Positions 54,457-64,000 of a DNA stretch of 64,000 nt are shown in pieces. Positions within the stretch are counted from its first letter, which is position 1. Each line of letters opens with the position of its first letter. The position numbers and the translations under genes were made by a program. The DNA is from Nocardiopsis sinuspersici (lineage in GTDB: Bacteria > Actinomycetota > Actinomycetes > Streptosporangiales > Streptosporangiaceae): assembly GCA_008638415.1 (NCBI GenBank), contig VWVT01000002.1, forward strand, positions 1 to 64,000. The letters are read 5' to 3'. The notes below the pieces were generated by a model that saw only the letters and a list, made by a program, of their open reading frames with translations, ran no database searches and was not told the origin of the DNA.

Positions 54457-55122
54457 TCACACGGCGCCGACACGACGGCCGGTGACGCGCTCGGGCTCGA
54501 CACGGACCCAGGCCTCGCGCTCACCGCCCGCCCACGGGCGCGGGGAGTGGTGTTCGCGCAGGGCGGCCAGCTCGGCCCCTCCGTCGACACGGCGGGCGTG
54601 CCCGGCCACGAGCACACTCCAGCCCTCGCTCATGGCGCTGTCGAGCCGGTCGACCTCGAAGCCCATCGGACCGGGTACGTGCCGGGCGATGACGCCGTCG
54701 GCCGCTGTGCGAAAGACCACCGTGTCCTCGCTCAGGACGTAGTTGACCGGCAGTACGAGGGGTGCGGTGTCGGCGGTGTCGGCGAAGGCGACGCGTCCCA
54801 CCCCTCCGGGGTCGATGAGCGCCAGGCACTCTTCGGTCGTCAGTGTCCGTATCCCCGGTTCGGGCACGGCGGTGGAGGAGCTGCCGGGCGGTGTGTCGGT
54901 GTCGGCTCCCAGCAGGTGGTCCGGAGAGGTGTGCAGCGCGTGCGCCAGGTGGTACAGCGCCTCCTGGCTGAGGCGTGCCGGCTGCTCCTCCATATACGCC
55001 ACGTAGCCGGGATCCATCCCGGCGCGCTCGGCCAGTTCGGCTCGGCTCATCCCCAGTTCGGACCGGCGCTGGGTCACACGGCGCCCGACGTCGCTGGCGT
55101 TCGCGTTGCGTTCGAACCCCAT
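54457..55122 (-). CDS. HTH (Cro/CI-type) fused to pyridoxamine-phosphate-oxidase-like flavin domain
   Basis: 221 residues from the ATG at 55122, preceded by GGGGAGG. The N-terminal ~75 residues are a Cro/CI helix-turn-helix (VGRRVTQRRSELGMSRAELAERAGMDPGYVAYMEE). The rest is a split-barrel flavin or F420 binding domain (LDPGGVGRVAFADTADTAPLVLPVNYVLSEDTVVFRTA ... ARRV). Such fusions probably sense redox or cofactor state and bind DNA or act as small reductases. It is divergent from the stress protein gene and shares its DosR-like boxes, placing it in the same response. Confidence 0.85.
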   Translation of the reverse strand: MGFERNANASDVGRRVTQRRSELGMSRAELAERAGMDPGYVAYMEEQPARLSQEALYHLAHALHTSPDHLLGADTDTPPGSSSTAVPEPGIRTLTTEECLALIDPGGVGRVAFADTADTAPLVLPVNYVLSEDTVVFRTAADGVIARHVPGPMGFEVDRLDSAMSEGWSVLVAGHARRVDGGAELAALREHHSPRPWAGGEREAWVRVEPERVTGRRVGAV

Positions 55123-55229
55123 CACGCCTCCCCTGCCTCTTTGCCGTTCACTCAGGTCATCGTGCCCCTCTTCCCGCGTCGCCACGCACGGGAGGTGAGC
55201 GGACCGTGGGACGTTGGCGCCCTCGGGCC

Positions 55230-55243
55230 GGGACGTAGGTCCC
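55230..55243. promoter_or_regulatory. DosR-like box (perfect core)
   Basis: GGGAC-GTAG-GTCCC: both half-sites are perfect matches to the DevR/DosR core. It lies between the divergent HTH-flavin gene and the universal stress gene, 149 bases before the latter. Confidence 0.65.
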
Positions 55244-55262
55244 CTTTCGGACGCCGGCGGCC

Positions 55263-55276
55263 GGGACGAAGGTCGT
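55263..55276. promoter_or_regulatory. Second DosR-like box
   Basis: GGGAC-GAAG-GTCGT keeps one perfect half-site. Its centre is 33 bases from the first box's, about three helical turns, as in tandem DosR sites. Confidence 0.5.
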
Positions 55277-55391
55277 ATCGCCACGGGAACAACGGTGCTG
55301 GCACGCCGCGGGCGCTCCGAACAGACTGGGAGAGCCACCGGACCGCCACCACGGCGTCCGGCGCCACCGCAGCGGATGAGAGGGCCACACC

Positions 55392-56378
55392 GTGAACCAC
55401 ACCGACAGCACCGACGACGCCCGCGACGTCGGGAACGCGCGGGCGCACCGCGACACGACGGGCATCGTCGTGGGCGTGGACGGCTCGCCGGCGAGCCGTG
55501 CGGCCCTGGAGTGGGCGGCCCGGGAGGCCGCCGGCCGCGGCCTGGAACTGCTGCTCCTGCACGCGCTGAGCATGCCCGTGATCGGCGCGCCGCTGGGACA
55601 CACGCTGCGGATGCCGCCGTCGCAGGAGCTCACCGACTGGTCCGCGCACCTGCTCCAAGAGGCCGTCGACCACGTCACCCGGACCCGCCCCGACCTGGAG
55701 GTGCGCACCAGGAGCTCCATGGTCGATCCCGCCCACGCCCTGCTCAACGCCTCGCGCGCGGCCTCGATGGTCGTCGTGGGCTCGCGCGGCCTGGGCGGTG
55801 CCGCCTCGGCGTTCCTGGGGTCGGTGAGCATCCGCGTCAGCGCGCACGCACCCTGCTCCGTCGTGGTGGTACCGGCCCCCGGAGAGGCCCCGGACGGCGA
55901 GGAGCGACGGGCGCACGAGGGCCGCGGACGCGTGGTGGTGGGCCTGGACGGGTCCCGCGACGCCGAGGCCGCGCTGCGCTTCGCCCTGGAGGAGGCCGCC
56001 CGTACCGGTGCGGAACTCGTCGCGGTGCACGCCTGGACGGTGTCGGTGCCCCTTGACCTCACGGCGTTCGCGGCCGACGCCTACGCCGCCGAACGCGAGG
56101 ACCTCGCCGTACACGCCGACAAGTACGTCCGCGCCGTGGTGGAGGAGGTGCGCGACGAGCACACCGGGGACGTGCCCGTGAGCTTCGCGGTGGTGGAGGA
56201 CCAGGCGGCCCACGCCCTGCTGTCCAGGGGCGGGGACGCCGACCTCCTCGTCGTGGGCTCGCGGGGGCGCGGCGGCTTCGCCGGGCTGCTGCTGGGCTCG
56301 GTCAGCCAGTCGGTGCTGCACCACGCCCGGGTACCGGTGGCCGTGGTGCGCCCCCGTCCGGAGGAGGCCGGCGGCTGA
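55392..56378 (+). CDS. Universal stress protein, two USP domains
   Basis: 328 residues, GTG start. Two tandem USP domains: ~24-158 (GIVVGVDGSPASRAALEWAARE ... VVVGSRGLGGAASAFLGSVS) and ~175-322 (RVVVGLDGSRDAEAALRFALEEA ... LVVGSRGRGGFAGLLLGSVS). Both keep the G-x2-G-x9-G(S) ATP-binding pattern. Double-domain USPs of this kind belong to the mycobacterial DosR dormancy regulon; the two DosR-like boxes upstream agree. Converges on the sensor kinase gene. Confidence 0.93.
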   Translation: MNHTDSTDDARDVGNARAHRDTTGIVVGVDGSPASRAALEWAAREAAGRGLELLLLHALSMPVIGAPLGHTLRMPPSQELTDWSAHLLQEAVDHVTRTRPDLEVRTRSSMVDPAHALLNASRAASMVVVGSRGLGGAASAFLGSVSIRVSAHAPCSVVVVPAPGEAPDGEERRAHEGRGRVVVGLDGSRDAEAALRFALEEAARTGAELVAVHAWTVSVPLDLTAFAADAYAAEREDLAVHADKYVRAVVEEVRDEHTGDVPVSFAVVEDQAAHALLSRGGDADLLVVGSRGRGGFAGLLLGSVSQSVLHHARVPVAVVRPRPEEAGG

Positions 56379-56399
56379 CCTGCGGTCCGCTGCGCGGTC

Positions 56400-58175
<1,776 letters not shown>

Positions 58176-58234
58176 CTACGCACGGATTCTAGGCCGGTGC
58201 TCCCACCACCCCGGCGGCGGCCGGGTCGGAGCCG

Positions 58235-58906
58235 TCAGTCGAAGCCGCGTCCGGGCGTCCGCGACTTCAGCTTGGCGGCGTAGGCGGCCACCTGGGTACG
58301 GCGCTGCATCTCCAGTTTCGACAGCACGCTGGAGACGTAGTTCTTCACGGTCTTCTCGGCCAGGAAGACGCGCTCGCCGATCTGGCGGTTGGTCAGTCCC
58401 TCGCCGATCAGCTCGAAGACGCGGCGCTCCTGGTCCGAGAGGGCGGCCAGCGGGTCCTCGTGCGCGGCGCCCTCGCGTATGCGGCGCATGATCCGGGCCG
58501 TGCTCCGCGGGTCGAGCAGGGACCCGCCCGCGGCGACGGTGCGGATGGCGCCCACCAGGTCCGAGCCGTGGATCTGCTTGAGCACGTAGCCCGAGGCCCC
58601 GGCCATCACCGCGTCGTAGAGCGCGTCGTCGTCGGCGTAGGAGGTGAGCATCAGACAGGCCAGCTCGGGCATGCGCGAGCGCACCTCGCGGCAGACCTCC
58701 ACGCCGCTGCCGTCGGGGAGGCGGACGTCCAGCAGCGCCACGTCGGGCCCGACCGCCGGTATGCGCGCGATCGCCTCGGCCGCGCCGGCGGCCTCGCCCA
58801 CCACCTCGATGTCGGGCTCGTCGCTGATCAGCGCACCGACGCCGCGCCGCACCACGTCGTGGTCGTCGACCAGGAACACCCGGATGGAGCCGTCGTCCTC
58901 GGCCAC
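58235..58906 (-). CDS. DevR/DosR-like response regulator
   Basis: 223 residues, GTG start with GAGGTG upstream. NarL/FixJ class: receiver domain with phospho-acceptor D60 (ALLDVRLPDGSG), acidic pocket D14-D15 and the conserved Lys (YVLKQ), then a LuxR-type helix-turn-helix (LTNRQIGERVFLAEKTVKNYVSSVLSKL). The receiver/HTH wording (VFLVDDHDVVRRGV, LSDQERRVFELIGEGLTNRQI) is close to DevR of mycobacteria and OsdR of Streptomyces. It should bind the GGGAC-N4-GTCCC boxes in this window. Transcribed with the downstream kinase. Confidence 0.93.
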   Translation of the reverse strand: MAEDDGSIRVFLVDDHDVVRRGVGALISDEPDIEVVGEAAGAAEAIARIPAVGPDVALLDVRLPDGSGVEVCREVRSRMPELACLMLTSYADDDALYDAVMAGASGYVLKQIHGSDLVGAIRTVAAGGSLLDPRSTARIMRRIREGAAHEDPLAALSDQERRVFELIGEGLTNRQIGERVFLAEKTVKNYVSSVLSKLEMQRRTQVAAYAAKLKSRTPGRGFD

Positions 58907-59150
58907 AGAAGGTCACCTCACTTCCACCGCGGCACCGCCGCCAGGGCACCGCGCGGGCCAGGATCCGCCGCGCCGGTGACCACACAAGTCTGCCATGTCC
59001 CGACTTTTCGGCCCCACCGCCGTCGTCGTGCGCACCTCGCGCACGAACGCGCCCGCGGGGCCGGTGGCCACGCCCGAGAACGGCTCCCGCCGGGAACGCG
59101 AAGAGGGGCCCGCCACACGGCGGACCCCTCCACGACCTGCTACTGCCCTG

Positions 59151-59224
<74 letters not shown>

Positions 59225-59377
59225 TTCGCCGCGCGAACGCCGTCTCCGGCGCCGCCGACGGGAAGACTCTACCGCATTCGCGGGGCCGCCCGTACCGCGG
59301 TTCCGGCTCGCCGCCCCTCCCCGACGGGCCCGGTTCCGCGCCGCAGAAGCAGGCGTCGCCCCCGGTGCTCGGAAGAG

Positions 59378-59401
59378 TTTTGTTCTGATCCATCCACAAA
59401 A
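59378..59401. promoter_or_regulatory. TetR operator candidate 1
   Basis: TTTTGT-N12-ACAAAA upstream of the tetR-like gene. The stretch TTTTGTTCTGATC is shared exactly with the site before the MFS gene. Confidence 0.65.
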
Positions 59402-59416
59402 TGATATCGTCTCCCC

Positions 59417-60013
59417 ATGGGGAGACCACGCCAGTTCGACGAGGAGCGGGTGATCCAGAGGGCCTGTCGTGAGTTCTGGGCCAAGGGGTTCGACGGGACC
59501 TCCACGGCCGACCTGTGCCAGGCGACCGGACTGACCCGCAGTAGCCTCTACAACACCTTCCACTCCAAGGAGCACCTGTTCCGACGGGCGCTCTCGCACT
59601 ACGTCAACACCATGACCGCACGCCAGGGGACGGTCCTCGACGCCTCGGGAAGCAGTGGGCTGGAGCGCATCCGGTCACTGCTCACCGTGATCGTCGACGA
59701 CGAGACGGCCAACCAGGAGAGCGGCCACGGATCAGGATGCTTCACCGTCAACACCATCACCACGATCGCCTCGCGCAACCCCGACATCGCCCGGGTGGTC
59801 GAGGCTGATCTGCACAGACGTCTGTCATCGCTACGCCTGGCCATCATGGACGGCCAGCTCGACGGCTCCATCGCCGCCGACCGCGACCCCGGAGACCTGG
59901 CCTGGTATGTGACCTCCCTCGTCTACGGGATGAGGGTCGCGGCCCAGTCCGGCGCCGGACGAACTGCGCTGGAGGGCATCGCGTCGACCGGGATCGAGGC
60001 CCTCACACCCTGA
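59417..60013 (+). CDS. TetR-family repressor
   Basis: 198 residues, ATG start; no strong ribosome site is seen in the short 15-base gap after the operator, so the transcript may be nearly leaderless. The N-terminal helix-turn-helix is clear (RQFDEERVIQRACREFWAKG, TSTADLCQATGLTRSSLYNTFHSKEHLF), followed by a helical ligand domain (residues ~60-198). Matching operators precede this gene and the downstream MFS gene, so it likely represses itself and the efflux pump until the drug binds. 137 bases separate the two genes. Confidence 0.92.
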   Translation: MGRPRQFDEERVIQRACREFWAKGFDGTSTADLCQATGLTRSSLYNTFHSKEHLFRRALSHYVNTMTARQGTVLDASGSSGLERIRSLLTVIVDDETANQESGHGSGCFTVNTITTIASRNPDIARVVEADLHRRLSSLRLAIMDGQLDGSIAADRDPGDLAWYVTSLVYGMRVAAQSGAGRTALEGIASTGIEALTP

Positions 60014-60111
60014 CCCGCTGACCACGGCCCCGACCGCGGCCGCAGGGCGTCCGCCCACACCCTGCCCCGTGTCGGCACGTCGTCCTCCGACACTCCCCAT
60101 GCGCGCTCTTT

Positions 60112-60133
60112 TTTTGTTCTGATCTGTACAAAA
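60112..60133. promoter_or_regulatory. TetR operator candidate 2, before MFS gene
   Basis: TTTTGT-N10-ACAAAA, a shorter-spaced version of the site before tetR, 18 bases before the MFS start codon. Confidence 0.65.
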
Positions 60134-60150
60134 CCGAGAAGGAAGAGTCG

Positions 60151-63187
<3,037 letters not shown>

Positions 63188-63257
63188 CGGGGACGGGGGA
63201 CGCCACGGGACGGCCGGAGCCGGGGCCCGCCGGAAGGACCGGGCGGGTCCGCCACCA

Positions 63258-63281
63258 GGACGCCTCGGACCCGGGGCGTCC
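63258..63281. terminator. Hairpin between convergent genes
   Basis: GGACGCC (63258-63264) and GGCGTCC (63275-63281) form a perfect 7-base stem directly after the DUF523 gene's stop and 71 bases after the DHFR-like gene. Confidence 0.45.
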
Positions 63282-63282
63282 C

Positions 63283-63780
63283 TCAGACGTGTTCCAGCGC
63301 GCGCAGGCGCTCGGCGGCCCGCGCGATCTCGTTCTCGGTGAACACGGCGACGCCGTGCTCCTGGAGCAGCCGCGCGGTGACCCCCTCGCCGGGCGCCTTG
63401 CGCCCGGTGAAGGACCCGTCGTAGACCTCGTGCAGTCCGCAGGACGGGCTCGACTCCTTGAGCACGGCCACGCCCACGCCGTGCGCCCGGGCGGTGGCCA
63501 GCGCCGCGCGGGCGCCGTCCACGAAGTGGCCGGTCACGTCCCGCCCGTCGGGGGTGAGGATGCGCGCACGCCCCGCGAGCACCTCGGCGGCGGTGGCGCC
63601 GGGCTCGATCTCGGCGGGCGGTCGGGGCACCGGCAGGCCGCCCGCGACCTCCGGGCAGTGCACCACGAGGCGCCCCTCCTCGCGCCAGCGGGCGACCACG
63701 TCGTCCTCGACCGTCTTGGCGCGTCCGTCGTAGCGCACCCTGCGTCCCATGAGGCAGGCGCTGACCAGCACCTTGCGCAT
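63283..63780 (-). CDS. DUF523 family protein
   Basis: 165 residues, ATG with GAGAGGGGGAG upstream. The family pattern is clear: MRKVLVSACLMGRRVRYDG at the start, VVHCPEVAGGLPVPRPPAEI in the middle and VAVLKESSPSCGLHEVYDGSFTGRK near the end; the cysteines (C9, C42, C112) are conserved and may bind metal. Function of the family is unsettled. Single gene, convergent with the DHFR-like gene. Confidence 0.92.
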   Translation of the reverse strand: MRKVLVSACLMGRRVRYDGRAKTVEDDVVARWREEGRLVVHCPEVAGGLPVPRPPAEIEPGATAAEVLAGRARILTPDGRDVTGHFVDGARAALATARAHGVGVAVLKESSPSCGLHEVYDGSFTGRKAPGEGVTARLLQEHGVAVFTENEIARAAERLRALEHV

Positions 63781-63943
63781 GACTCCCCCTCTCGCCCGGT
63801 CACCACGCTACCGGGCCGCGGCACGGGCGGACCGTTCCCGGCCGCGGTGCGAGAAACCCACGGTGCACGCTCGCCCGTACCGGCTGCGGGGGCGTTGGCC
63901 GGATGCCGCAGCGGTTCGGGCGCCCCCAGGCTCCCACCGGCGA

Positions 63944-64000
63944 TGATCTTGCTCCCAGTGGCACTGCCGGCGGCCGAGAGTGCCGCCAAGAGCAAGATCA
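63944..64000. repeat. Long imperfect inverted repeat at window edge
   Basis: TGATCTTGCTC at 63944-63954 is the reverse complement of GAGCAAGATCA at 63990-64000; including inner bases, 18 of 22 positions pair around a 13-base GC-rich centre. The right arm ends at the last base of the window, so the element may be larger. Candidate terminator, attenuator or small dispersed repeat. Confidence 0.7.

Overview
The window is high-GC, mostly coding actinomycete chromosome. GTG starts are frequent, genes often overlap as ATGA or GTGA, and the gene set (actinobacterial type VII secretion, CGNR zinc-finger regulator, DevR/DevS two-component pair, class II DAHP synthase remnant, tRNA without encoded CCA) fits a filamentous actinomycete. 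A Nocardiopsis- or Streptomyces-like host is an inference; no rRNA or species marker is present.

Layout. (1) 2-11315: the 3' 10.5 kb of a giant disordered/repeat protein ending in a predicted zinc deaminase toxin domain, with a MORN-like YwqK-type immunity gene overlapping its stop. (2) 11606-13457: epoxide hydrolase divergent from a CGNR/ABATE regulator. (3) 13872-34947: a type VII secretion (ESX-like) locus: a mycosin-like protein that has lost its catalytic triad, EccC (minus strand), EccD, EccB, two WXG100-type proteins, a highly acidic repeat protein, a proline-rich tandem-repeat PPE-like protein, a YbaB/EspL-like protein, a third WXG100-like protein, a single-pass surface protein, and a beta-helix/double-AAA+ protein in the place of EccA. 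No EccE is seen. (4) 35081-42050: LtrA-like membrane protein, then a sugar ABC importer (binding protein and two permeases, no ATPase) with a YicI-type alpha-xylosidase, preceded by two perfect palindromic operators. (5) 42319-44625: cold-shock protein, small unknown genes and a ZIP-like transporter. (6) 44866-58906: an oxygen-limitation/stress island: manganese catalase, narGHJI, narK, an HTH-flavin-domain protein, a double universal stress protein, and a DevS-like GAF/GAF kinase with a DevR/DosR-like regulator; DosR-like palindromes lie before narG and the stress protein. (7) 59151-64000: tRNA-Pro(GGG), a TetR/MFS efflux pair with matching operators, a frameshifted DAHP synthase fragment, an AraC-DinB fusion coupled to a DHFR-like protein, a DUF523 protein, and a long inverted repeat at the window edge.

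How they may work together. The secretion genes in region 3 could export the WXG100, PPE-like and acidic proteins and possibly giant toxins such as the one in region 1, whose immunity gene would protect the producer. In region 6 the kinase/regulator pair plausibly switches on nitrate respiration and the stress protein when oxygen falls. Functions rest on motif recognition by eye; no database search was run.
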